Numbered from the stretch's first letter, positions 1 through 5,226 are shown. The stretch: DNA of 6,592 nucleotides from Candidatus Calidifonticultor daggyaiensis (GCA_015661035.1 JACVJA010000085.1:1-6592); one strand, 5' to 3'. Program-made: numbers and translations. The notes: generated by a model not told the origin, from the letters alone.

Positions 1-260
1 TTCTTAATAATTTTATTTAATGTTAAATTGTCGCAATTTTTCAATCTTAAAAAGCTTTTAATTTATATTAAAAAAAATTTAAAATAGGATTAATTTTTAT
101 AAAAAAAGATAAAGACCAAAATATAAGAGCAGATGCAATAGTAAACAGCAGATAAAAGAGCAAATACAATAGAAGATAACAGAGGATAAAAAAAGTAAAA
201 CTTAGGATAAAATTAAAAATTATATTTCCATAGTGGTTTTATTTATATTTTTATTATAAT
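1..260. other. gene-free A/T-rich region downstream of rlmN
   Basis: No open frame with a usable start codon and protein-like composition is seen on either strand. The minus strand has a pyrimidine-rich open stretch (about 65-205) that reads as hydrophobic residues, but it has no ATG, GTG or TTG start and follows simply from the purine-rich plus strand. The region holds a 6-bp A/T-rich hairpin (25-39, arms AAATTG and CAATTT around TCG), an imperfect 17-bp direct repeat (125-172), and the left arm of an inverted repeat that straddles the rlmN stop. It is probably the 3' untranslated region of rlmN plus an intergenic spacer. Confidence 0.6.
125..172. repeat. imperfect 17-bp direct repeat, two copies
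   Basis: AAGAGCAGATGCAATAG at 125-141 recurs as AAGAGCAAATACAATAG at 156-172. Fifteen of 17 bases match, both differences are G to A, and the period is 31 bp. The copies lie in a purine-rich plus-strand tract that extends to about 205. The function is unknown. It could be decayed tandem duplication or chance in biased sequence. Confidence 0.5.
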
Positions 261-274
261 TTAACTACCACTAT
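230..274 (-). terminator. possible 3'-end hairpin of rlmN (non-canonical)
   Basis: Perfect 8-bp inverted repeat: ATAGTGGT at 230-237 and ACCACTAT at 267-274, separated by a 29-nt loop made almost wholly of A and T. The right arm covers the last rlmN sense codons and the stop codon (261-263) lies in the loop. Read from the minus strand, the hairpin would form at the very 3' end of the rlmN message. No uridine run follows, so it does not meet the usual intrinsic-terminator pattern. It may protect the 3' end, or be chance. Confidence 0.25.
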
Positions 275-1487
275 AAACAAGTTGACCGCATGCCCCATTA
301 ATATCCTCGCCAAATTTATACCTTTGAGTAACATTAATTCCTTCTTGAATTAAAACTTTTTTAAACATTTTAACTTGATTATAATCTGGAGCCTGTAATA
401 TTAAATCTTGTGTTTTTAAAAAACCATTGTAAGGAATAACATTTACAAAACAAAGTTTATTTTCAATTGGTTTGCCTTTTAAAAGATTAATTAAACTTTT
501 AGCATGACTTAAGCTGTCATTAACATTTTTTATTAACACGTATTCAAACATTACTCTTCTATTAGTTTTATCTAAATAAAATCTTACTGCATCCAGAATA
601 CTTCTAATTGGATATTTTTTATTTATAGGCATTAATCTTGAACGTAAACTATCTTCTGCAGCATTTAATGACACAGCTAAATTAACCTGCAATTCTTCAT
701 AAGCAAGTTTTTTTATCATTTCAGGAATTCCTGAAGTAGAAATAGAAATCTTTCTTGAGCCAATTTGGAATTTATCTTTATCATTTAAGATTTTTATTGC
801 ATTAATAACATTTTCAAAATTTAAAAAAGGTTCTCCCATTCCCATAAAAACAACATTTGTAATTTTTTGCGGTTTTTTAATAACTATAGTTTTTTTAAGT
901 GTTTTACTTGTTGAACCTTTCTCAAACTCTTCAGACTTTTGATTTATTTTTTTTAAATAATATTGAAAGAATAAAACTTGCTCAATTATTTCATAAAAAT
1001 CTAAATTTCTTTTAAAACCTATTTTTGCAGTCCTGCAGAAAGCACAGCCAATTGGACAACCAGCTTGTGACGATACACAAACTGTAGCTCTTAACCTTGA
1101 TTCCTTCTTTAAAATATTATTTTTTACGTATGAATTATCTTTATCCGTTTTTTTCTTAAAAAATAATTCATCCAATTCGTCTGTTTTTATATTCAATCTG
1201 TCATTACTATTTATACCATTTATATTATGCAATAAAAGGACACTTTCAATTATCAATCCATCCTTTAATTTAATTAATGCTTTTACGGAGCTGCCCGTAG
1301 AAGACTTAATAATATTTGCATTAAAAAATATTGGGGCTTCTTCTTCTAAAAGATTTCTAAATTTTATAGGAAGAACAGTCAAATCCGTCCATGAATTTAT
1401 ATTATCTTTAAACAATGCTTTTTCTATTTGTTTTACCCTATATGGTTCTTCACCTTTTATAATTTGGTATAATTTTTGTATATCCAT
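261..1487 (-). CDS. rlmN: 23S rRNA/tRNA adenine-C2 methyltransferase RlmN (radical SAM)
   Basis: A 408-residue radical-SAM enzyme. RlmN methylates C2 of A2503 in 23S rRNA and of A37 in some tRNAs, by a ping-pong mechanism using a 4Fe-4S cluster, SAM and a methyl-carrying cysteine. Seen here: the cluster motif CxxxCxxC at C144, C148 and C151; the two catalytic cysteines C137 (in RATVC) and C400 (in NGACGQL); the MGMGEP SAM motif at 215-220; SISTSG at 248-253; and LMPINKKYP at 285-293. C137 precedes the first cluster cysteine by seven residues, as C118 does in the E. coli enzyme. MGMGEP rather than the Cfr-type MGMGEA, together with NGACGQL, favours RlmN over Cfr. Two low-complexity Lys/Asn-rich insertions occur at about 88-130 and 180-207. 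The ATG is chosen because the family's N-terminal helical domain begins there. No strong Shine-Dalgarno sequence precedes it. The gene stands alone and is divergent from the lipoprotein gene. Confidence 0.95.
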   Translation of the reverse strand: MDIQKLYQIIKGEEPYRVKQIEKALFKDNINSWTDLTVLPIKFRNLLEEEAPIFFNANIIKSSTGSSVKALIKLKDGLIIESVLLLHNINGINSNDRLNIKTDELDELFFKKKTDKDNSYVKNNILKKESRLRATVCVSSQAGCPIGCAFCRTAKIGFKRNLDFYEIIEQVLFFQYYLKKINQKSEEFEKGSTSKTLKKTIVIKKPQKITNVVFMGMGEPFLNFENVINAIKILNDKDKFQIGSRKISISTSGIPEMIKKLAYEELQVNLAVSLNAAEDSLRSRLMPINKKYPIRSILDAVRFYLDKTNRRVMFEYVLIKNVNDSLSHAKSLINLLKGKPIENKLCFVNVIPYNGFLKTQDLILQAPDYNQVKMFKKVLIQEGINVTQRYKFGEDINGACGQLVYSGS

Positions 1488-1657
1488 TTTTTTATATCTA
1501 ATTTTTTAAAAATACTTTAATTTTAATTATTTAAAAATTATTTTAATTTCTTAAAATCTGTAAAAAAATTGTAAATTTAAAAATAATACAATAAAATTTT
1601 TAATTAAATTTAATAAAAGAGTAAGTAAGATTAATCTTTTAATTACTAACATTTCAA
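1488..1657. promoter_or_regulatory. divergent intergenic region with a candidate plus-strand promoter
   Basis: This 170-bp, nearly all-A/T spacer lies between divergently transcribed rlmN and the lipoprotein gene, so it must hold both promoters unless one lies inside a gene. The best plus-strand candidate is TTGTAA at 1569-1574 with TAAAAT at 1592-1597, a 17-bp spacing. The matches to the sigma-70 consensus are 4/6 and 5/6. Such matches arise easily in A/T-rich DNA, so this is only a suggestion. I could not choose a minus-strand promoter for rlmN. No Shine-Dalgarno-like sequence is seen before either start. Confidence 0.35.
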
Positions 1658-3148
1658 ATGTATATAGAAATGCAAATAATAAACACTAAAAAAATTATAC
1701 CGCAAGAAGAGAATAAAAAAAATTTTAAAATTATTAATATTAATCCTATGTTTTTATATTTTCACAGTCTTCTTTTTTTAATAATAATCTTTATTTTCTT
1801 TTCCTTTACAATGCTAAGCTGTGCTAAGCCTAAACTAAAATTTCAAGAGATTTTAATAGCTGATGAAATGCAATCAGATTCAGTTGTTCAAATAAACACA
1901 ATAACTCAATTTGATATAAGCACAAAAAAAATCTATGCATCTGTCCAATATTTTGGCGTATATGGAAATGATATGTGGAAATTTAAATGGATTAATTTAG
2001 ACACTAGCCAAGTCGTACTTGAAAAACAAGATAAATATAATAAAGAAAACCCAAATAAATATTTACAAGGAATAGTTTATTCAAGCATTGAATCTACAGA
2101 CGAACTAAAAATAATACCTCCTGCCAAATACAAAGTCCAATTTTTTCATAATGATCAACTAATAGAAGAAAAATCATTTGAAATTATTAAACCTAAAATG
2201 GAAATTTTAGATGTAAAATTTGCAAAAGAAGTTGATGAAAAAGGGGCTCCTATAAATTTAACTGAGAAATTTTTAACCGATGAAAATGTGTTTTTATGCT
2301 TAAAATTAAATTATTTAATATCAGCAAATAAAATTCAATTACAATACAAAAATGAAGATGATGAGATTTTTGAAAAACAGGAAATTGTAATTGATAATGA
2401 TTATTACAGTGAAAATTATTTAAATTTTAAATTGGATTTAAAAAATAATATAAATAATATCTTCTTAGATAATAGGGCTGAAAATAAAAATACACGGAAA
2501 GTAAAAGTTGATATTTTTTTAAATGATATGCTTAACAAAACTGTAAGCTTTATTGTTGAAAAAAACCCTTTTATTTCTTTTTCTAATCAAACAAAATATT
2601 TAAGTAAAGATTACAAATTTAGTTTTTTAATACCTGATAACTGGACATTTGAAGAAAGAAGACAAAACAAAGTATTTCTAATAAATTTAATTCCCAATAT
2701 AAATATTAATGGAGTAAACAATTTTGAAAATAATCAATTAAAAGAATCTTCGTTGGAACAAATACCTATATTAAGCTTTGCCTTCCATATAATTGACAAA
2801 AAATATTTTGGCTCTCCAGATAATTACTTAAATTTATATACTACAGAAATTCAACAGCAAAATAATTGGCAGTCAATAGATAAAAAAGAAAGAAACTATA
2901 TATTAAAGGGAAAATACAATGCAATTGAAAATATTTATTTATTTGAAGCTAAAAATGATGACATTAAAATACAACCAGATACCAATATTAAGCAAAAAAT
3001 AGACACCCCTAATTATATTTTAGTATCCAGCGCTTTTGAAAACAAAGATTATATTTATATATTTATAGTCATTTCTGATAACAAAGTTTCAAATAAACTT
3101 GGAGAGCTTGGCTATAGTGAAATATTAAAAACTCTAGAGTTTTATTAG
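1658..3148 (+). CDS. putative lipoprotein of unknown function with a C-terminal PsbP/Mog1-like region
   Basis: A 496-residue exported protein that I do not recognise as a named family. A hydrophobic segment at about 33-53 ends in MLSC (C55), a plausible though imperfect lipobox, so the mature protein would be lipid-anchored at Cys55. The rest is hydrophilic and rich in beta-type sequence. Residues about 65-178 look like an Ig-like beta-sandwich, ending in a 'PPAKYKVQFF...EKSFEI' strand pattern, and about 180-302 looks like a second, related module. The C-terminal part, about 318-496, starts 'YKFSFLIPDNW' and ends 'SEILKTLEF'. This resembles the PsbP/Mog1-like or DUF1795-type fold seen in bacterial lipoproteins. 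The domain calls come from pattern only. The start is uncertain: ATG at 1658 gives a 30-residue Lys/Asn-rich lead before the signal segment, while ATG at 1748 (residue 31) gives a normal-length signal with no basic residue ahead of it. Neither has a Shine-Dalgarno sequence. Confidence 0.75.
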   Translation: MYIEMQIINTKKIIPQEENKKNFKIININPMFLYFHSLLFLIIIFIFFSFTMLSCAKPKLKFQEILIADEMQSDSVVQINTITQFDISTKKIYASVQYFGVYGNDMWKFKWINLDTSQVVLEKQDKYNKENPNKYLQGIVYSSIESTDELKIIPPAKYKVQFFHNDQLIEEKSFEIIKPKMEILDVKFAKEVDEKGAPINLTEKFLTDENVFLCLKLNYLISANKIQLQYKNEDDEIFEKQEIVIDNDYYSENYLNFKLDLKNNINNIFLDNRAENKNTRKVKVDIFLNDMLNKTVSFIVEKNPFISFSNQTKYLSKDYKFSFLIPDNWTFEERRQNKVFLINLIPNININGVNNFENNQLKESSLEQIPILSFAFHIIDKKYFGSPDNYLNLYTTEIQQQNNWQSIDKKERNYILKGKYNAIENIYLFEAKNDDIKIQPDTNIKQKIDTPNYILVSSAFENKDYIYIFIVISDNKVSNKLGELGYSEILKTLEFY

Positions 3149-3369
3149 ATCGTTTTATTAATTCTTTCTTATTAATTTTAATGCTTTCAATTAATTTAAT
3201 TTATTAATGTAATAAGTGTATTTTTTACATATTTCTAGTTATCCTTTTAGATATTTTATTAGGTCGAATGTTCAAATTTGTTATATTAGCTGTTAATAAC
3301 ATGATAAAATACACAAAATTTTCTTAAAACTATTTTAAAATTTCAAAAAATACTTTAAACTTAGCGTCT
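3149..3369. other. intergenic spacer before the COG2426 gene
   Basis: A/T-rich spacer between two plus-strand genes. It has no G+C-rich hairpin with a T run behind the lipoprotein stop, so termination there is not evident. A weak 6-bp inverted repeat (ATGTAA at 3207-3212, TTACAT at 3225-3230) is present. A 19-codon frame starts at 3268 after AGGT and ends at 3327, but nothing supports it as a gene. The 221-bp gap makes a shared operon with the lipoprotein uncertain. Confidence 0.5.
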
Positions 3370-3870
3370 ATGAGCATTTCAGATATTCCGATAATTATAG
3401 GAAAGTATTTAACAGTATTTCTTACCTCACTTACTCCAATTGGTGAGTTAAGAGCATCTATACCTTTAGGATTAGGAGCTTTAAAGCTAAATATTTATAT
3501 CACAATTATAATTTCAATAATTGGAAATTTTATTCCTGCAATTGTAATTATTTATGGACTTGAATCAATTTCAAAATTCTTAATGAAAAAATTTAAATTA
3601 ATGGATAAATTTTTTAATTGGCTATTTCAACGAACTCGTAAAAAATATGGTAAAAAATTTGAAAAATATTCTAATTTTGCATTAACGCTATTTGTTGGCA
3701 TTCCCCTGCCAGTCACTGGTGCATGGACCGGCTCTCTTATTGCTTTTGTATTTGGCATTCCTCAAAAAAAAGCTTTACTCGATGTGTTTTTAGGTATACT
3801 TATGGCTGCCGCTATAGTTACTATAGTTTTTAAAGCATTTGGTTATGTAAAGTTTATAATTGCAGGGTAA
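3370..3870 (+). CDS. small integral membrane protein, COG2426 / 'small multi-drug export' family (PF06695)
   Basis: A 166-residue, very hydrophobic protein of the family labelled 'putative small multi-drug export protein'. That label is historical. The transport substrate is not established for most members. Seen here: the paired family motifs PIGELRASIPLG at 23-34 and GIPLPVTGAWTG at 110-121, each proline/glycine-rich and set in hydrophobic sequence, as expected for two inverted, re-entrant-type halves. Hydrophobic segments lie at about 10-22, 41-63, 103-130 and 136-156, with a strongly basic cytoplasmic-type loop at about 69-100 (KKFKLMDK, RTRKKYGKK). Length matches the family norm of about 150-170 residues, so the protein is complete. 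ATG at 3370 is the first start and agrees with the usual N-terminus. No clear ribosome binding site precedes it. It is convergent with the DUF192 gene. The family assignment is solid; the function is not. Confidence 0.88.
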   Translation: MSISDIPIIIGKYLTVFLTSLTPIGELRASIPLGLGALKLNIYITIIISIIGNFIPAIVIIYGLESISKFLMKKFKLMDKFFNWLFQRTRKKYGKKFEKYSNFALTLFVGIPLPVTGAWTGSLIAFVFGIPQKKALLDVFLGILMAAAIVTIVFKAFGYVKFIIAG

Positions 3871-3895
3871 ACTTTTTAAATAATTTTAACTTAAC

Positions 3896-3950
3896 AAAAG
3901 TAATACTTTAATAAAAGTAATACTCTTGAATTTTAATACTCTTGAATTTT
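3896..3950. repeat. tandem repeat patch, 16-17 bp period
   Basis: AATACTCTTGAATTTT occurs twice, head to tail and without change, at 3919-3934 and 3935-3950. Immediately upstream, AAAAGTAATACT occurs at 3896-3907 and 3913-3924, a 17-bp period. The second copy runs into the 16-bp repeat, so TAATACT appears three times at 16-17 bp steps. AGTAATACT is itself a palindrome about a central A. The pattern fits replication slippage. It starts 25 bp after the COG2426 stop. Confidence 0.8.
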
Positions 3951-4046
3951 AGCAATAATCACTCAATATATAAAATAAGTAATATTATATTAAGTATTAT
4001 TGAACCCATAAGCAAACCTGAAAATTTTAAAAATATTAAATTGATT

Positions 4047-4066
4047 GTATTAGATAGTATTAGATA
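4047..4066. repeat. 10-bp perfect tandem repeat, two copies
   Basis: GTATTAGATA is present twice, head to tail, at 4047-4056 and 4057-4066, in the 3' flank of the DUF192 gene. A related TTAGATAGTA string occurs at the end of that gene (about 4106-4115). It is a small slippage-type repeat with no evident function. Confidence 0.75.
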
Positions 4067-4094
4067 ATCACTCTCAAATAATTTATATAAAGCA

Positions 4095-4484
4095 CTACAT
4101 AAGTTTTAGATAGTAATTAGGAATTATATTATTTTTCTTAACAGCTCCCTTTTTTAATTCTAAAACAAACTTTGCACCATCTATAATTGGACTAAATCTA
4201 AAAGGCTTAAAATTTTCTAAAATATTTATTATCTTCAAGCTGCTGTTTAAAAAAATCACATCTATAGAAAATCTCATCCAAAATGTGTGAATACTGTTGC
4301 AATTAACCAGTAATAATCCATCATTTTCAGATATACTATTAAAAATAGTCAGCCCTACAAGTTTAGTAAAAAAACTATTGGCTAAAACCAAATTATCAAT
4401 TTTTAAGATACTTAAGCTTACCTCTTTACAAATATCAGTTTTATATATTTCAGCTCTAATAATTTTTCTTTTACGTAAAATCAT
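4095..4484 (-). CDS. DUF192 family protein
   Basis: A 129-residue protein of DUF192 (COG1430), a small, widespread bacterial and archaeal fold whose biochemical role is not established. Seen here: the core motif HTFWMRFSIDVIFLN at 66-80, with the signature FWM at 68-70 and Asp75; a 'GLTIF...DGLLLV' segment at 44-60 in the place of the family's GL(M/L)...GMLF stretch; and the closing FVLELKKGAVKK at 106-117 that matches the family's (Y/F)VLEL..G. A Cys at 62 precedes SIHTFWM, a form I associate with cytoplasmic rather than exported members, and no signal peptide is present. The start ATG lies 12 nt after the ferritin-like stop, so the two genes are very probably one transcript. No Shine-Dalgarno sequence sits close to the ATG, so translation may depend on coupling to the upstream gene. 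The family assignment is secure; the link to iron is inferred only from position. Confidence 0.87.
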   Translation of the reverse strand: MILRKRKIIRAEIYKTDICKEVSLSILKIDNLVLANSFFTKLVGLTIFNSISENDGLLLVNCNSIHTFWMRFSIDVIFLNSSLKIINILENFKPFRFSPIIDGAKFVLELKKGAVKKNNIIPNYYLKLM

Positions 4485-4496
4485 TAAGAATTTAAT

Positions 4497-4781
4497 TTAT
4501 TTTCCTAATTCCTCTTCAACTTCTTTTTTACCCTCTTCAAGCTCCTCCACTTGTTGCTGATCGAGCATTAAAAGCAAAGCCTGAAATTCACCAACATGAG
4601 TTTTTTCTTCCCTTGCAATATCTAATATTACTTTTTTTATATCATTATTTTCAGTCATCGCTGCAAGTTGCTCATAAAGATTAATTGCATCAAGCTCTGC
4701 AATAATCCCAGCTCTTAAAATTTCTTTATCGATATTTTCTTTTTTTACCTTGGCCAAATCAATTGGAATACTTGACAACAT
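4497..4781 (-). CDS. encapsulated-ferritin-like (EncFtn-type) protein
   Basis: A 94-residue, all-helical ferritin-like protein. Two helices carry the iron ligands: E29 in IIAELDAINLYEQ (26-38) and E59/H62 in DIAREEKTHVGEF (54-66). The 30-residue step from E29 to E59 and the ExxH spacing equal those of E32, E62 and H65 in the characterised R. rubrum EncFtn. There, two chains share a ferroxidase site and form a ring that oxidises Fe(II) inside an encapsulin shell. The sequence is also very like the N-terminal ferritin domain fused to the Pyrococcus furiosus encapsulin. The C-terminus is a Glu/Lys-rich helix (79-94, EELEEGKKEVEEELGK) with no obvious shell-targeting peptide, and no encapsulin gene is in this window. 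The start is well supported: an AGGGGGT ribosome binding site lies 7 nt before the ATG. G+C (about 33% by rough count) is higher than in its neighbours, partly from the Ala/Glu/Leu/Gln-rich protein. DUF192 follows after 12 nt. Confidence 0.9.
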   Translation of the reverse strand: MLSSIPIDLAKVKKENIDKEILRAGIIAELDAINLYEQLAAMTENNDIKKVILDIAREEKTHVGEFQALLLMLDQQQVEELEEGKKEVEEELGK

Positions 4782-4788
4782 TTTACTT

Positions 4789-4795
4789 ACCCCCT
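4789..4795 (-). promoter_or_regulatory. strong Shine-Dalgarno site of the ferritin-like gene
   Basis: The minus strand reads AGGGGGT, then AAGTAAA, then ATG. AGGGGGT differs from the ideal AGGAGGT by one base, which can still form a G-U pair with anti-SD CCUCC. The 7-nt spacing is good. It is the only strong ribosome binding site in the window and fixes the start codon at 4781. Confidence 0.85.
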
Positions 4796-4816
4796 TTTTT
4801 TATAACTATTTCATTA

Positions 4817-4822
4817 ATTATA
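4817..4822 (-). promoter_or_regulatory. candidate -10 element for the ferritin-like/DUF192 operon
   Basis: An exact TATAAT on the minus strand, 35 nt before the ferritin-like ATG, would give a leader of about 30 nt holding the Shine-Dalgarno site. No good -35 hexamer is found at 16-18 bp upstream (CTATTA or GCTATT), and TATAAT is common in such A/T-rich DNA, so this is tentative. Confidence 0.35.
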
Positions 4823-4885
4823 AATATTTATAGAAATTTAATAGCTAATTTTTTTAAATAAAATTTTTTTAATTTTTATAAATCC

Positions 4886-4914
4886 AATAATAATTAATAA
4901 TATTAATTATTATT
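4886..4914. promoter_or_regulatory. perfect 29-bp A/T palindrome upstream of the ferritin-like gene
   Basis: AATAATAATTAAT at 4886-4898 and ATTAATTATTATT at 4902-4914 are exact reverse complements around the 3-bp centre AAT. The arms are 13 bp, all A/T. The palindrome lies 104 bp before the ferritin-like start and about 64 bp before the candidate -10. Runs of TAATAAT/ATTATTA recall the A/T-rich Fur boxes of epsilonproteobacteria, and a Fur-family operator would suit an iron gene. The distance from the candidate promoter and the base composition leave chance, or a weak hairpin, as real alternatives. Confidence 0.4.
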
Positions 4915-5110
4915 AAGTTCTTAATAAAAAAGTATTAATAAAATTTATAAGATATAGAAACAGCTTTTTTACAATAGAAAAAACTAAAATAACGATTGAC
5001 TTTTATTAATATTAGCACATATATACATATAATTAAATATGCATAATTTAAAAGTTTTATAAAAATAAAAATAATATTTAAAATTTGGTCGCAATTGCTG
5101 AACTAAGTGC

Positions 5111-5129
5111 CACCAAGTAAAACTTGGCG
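5111..5129 (-). terminator. hairpin in the 3' trailer of tRNA-Pro
   Basis: In the minus-strand RNA, CGCCAAG pairs with CUUGGUG around UUUUA. This makes 7 pairs including one G-U, or 8 pairs with a UUU loop. On the plus strand the same position would be a C-A mismatch, so the structure favours minus-strand RNA, the direction of dus and the tRNA. It starts 9 nt after the encoded CCA. No clean uridine run follows, so it may be a processing or 3'-end stability hairpin rather than a classical intrinsic terminator. Confidence 0.45.
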
Positions 5130-5138
5130 AATTTTGAT

Positions 5139-5216
5139 TGGTCGGGATGGAGGGATTTGAACCCACGACCTCAGCGACCCGAACGCTGCGCGCTAGCCAA
5201 GCTGCGCTACATCCCG
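5139..5216 (-). tRNA. tRNA-Pro (anticodon CGG), with encoded CCA
   Basis: A full cloverleaf of 75 nt plus CCA (5139-5141). Acceptor stem CGGGATG/CATCCCG has C1-G72 and discriminator A73, the proline identity pair plus A73. The D arm is GCGC, loop AGCTTGGCTA, GCGC, with G18-G19. The anticodon arm is CAGCG, loop TTCGGGT, CGCTG, giving anticodon CGG with T33 and G37. The variable region is AGGTC. The T arm is GTGGG, loop TTCAAAT, CCCTC, with one U-U mismatch in the stem (positions 50/64). It decodes CCG. The D loop holds uridines at 17, 17a and 20a, typical dihydrouridine sites. The first base lies 10 nt after the dus stop codon, so it is probably released from a dus-tRNA transcript by RNase P. 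Confidence 0.95.
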
Positions 5217-5226
5217 AAAATTTAAC

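Larger units (their letters stand above)
3871..4094. other. convergent intergenic spacer with short tandem repeats
   Basis: This 224-bp spacer lies between the 3' ends of the COG2426 gene (plus) and the DUF192 gene (minus). No gene is seen. Two separate tandem-repeat patches (3896-3950 and 4047-4066) lie in it. No G+C-rich terminator hairpin is visible for either gene. A/T-only foldbacks such as those around 3976-4001 could serve both directions weakly. Confidence 0.55.
4782..5138. other. gene-free spacer between tRNA-Pro and the ferritin-like gene
   Basis: This 357-bp stretch is upstream of the ferritin-like gene and downstream of the tRNA, both on the minus strand. It holds, from the ferritin side, the Shine-Dalgarno site, a candidate -10 element, a 29-bp A/T palindrome (4886-4914), then featureless A/T-rich DNA. 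A distinctly G+C-richer 50-bp patch (about 5087-5137) sits against the tRNA and carries a hairpin. On the plus strand, TTGACT at 4996-5001 and TATATA at 5020-5025 (18-bp gap) form a promoter-like pair pointing at the tRNA antisense. I give that pair little weight. A 60-codon minus-strand frame here runs into the tRNA and is not a gene. Confidence 0.6.

Noticed and set aside
65..205. Hydrophobic open stretch on the minus strand below rlmN, reading like a membrane segment
   Set aside because: It has no ATG, GTG or TTG start and is the expected reading of a pyrimidine-rich strand.
261..1487. Cfr-type resistance methylase instead of RlmN
   Set aside because: The MGMGEP motif (Cfr has MGMGEA), the RATVCVSSQ.GC context and the DINGACGQL tail fit RlmN; no mobile element or resistance context is present.
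3268..3327. 19-codon frame starting after AGGT, ending before the COG2426 gene
   Set aside because: Too short, no recognisable sequence and no support beyond a weak ribosome-binding-like string.
4297..4560. 87-codon plus-strand open frame opposite the DUF192 and ferritin-like genes
   Set aside because: It lies antisense to two genes with clear family motifs, its tail is a serine run created by the Glu/Lys-rich ferritin C-terminus, and it has no ribosome binding site.
4996..5025. Plus-strand promoter-like pair TTGACT / TATATA
   Set aside because: It points antisense into tRNA-Pro and dus with no gene to serve, the -10 match is only 4/6, and such pairs are frequent in A/T-rich spacers.
5087..5137. 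Possible second, degenerate tRNA behind tRNA-Pro (anticodon-arm-like hairpin with loop GTTTTAC, later ACCA)
   Set aside because: The putative T arm does not pair, its loop lacks the conserved A58, and no D arm or acceptor stem is present. A trailer hairpin explains the structure better.
4984..5166. 60-codon minus-strand open frame next to the tRNA
   Set aside because: Its first codons lie inside the tRNA-Pro gene, and the rest is low-complexity sequence from A/T-rich DNA.
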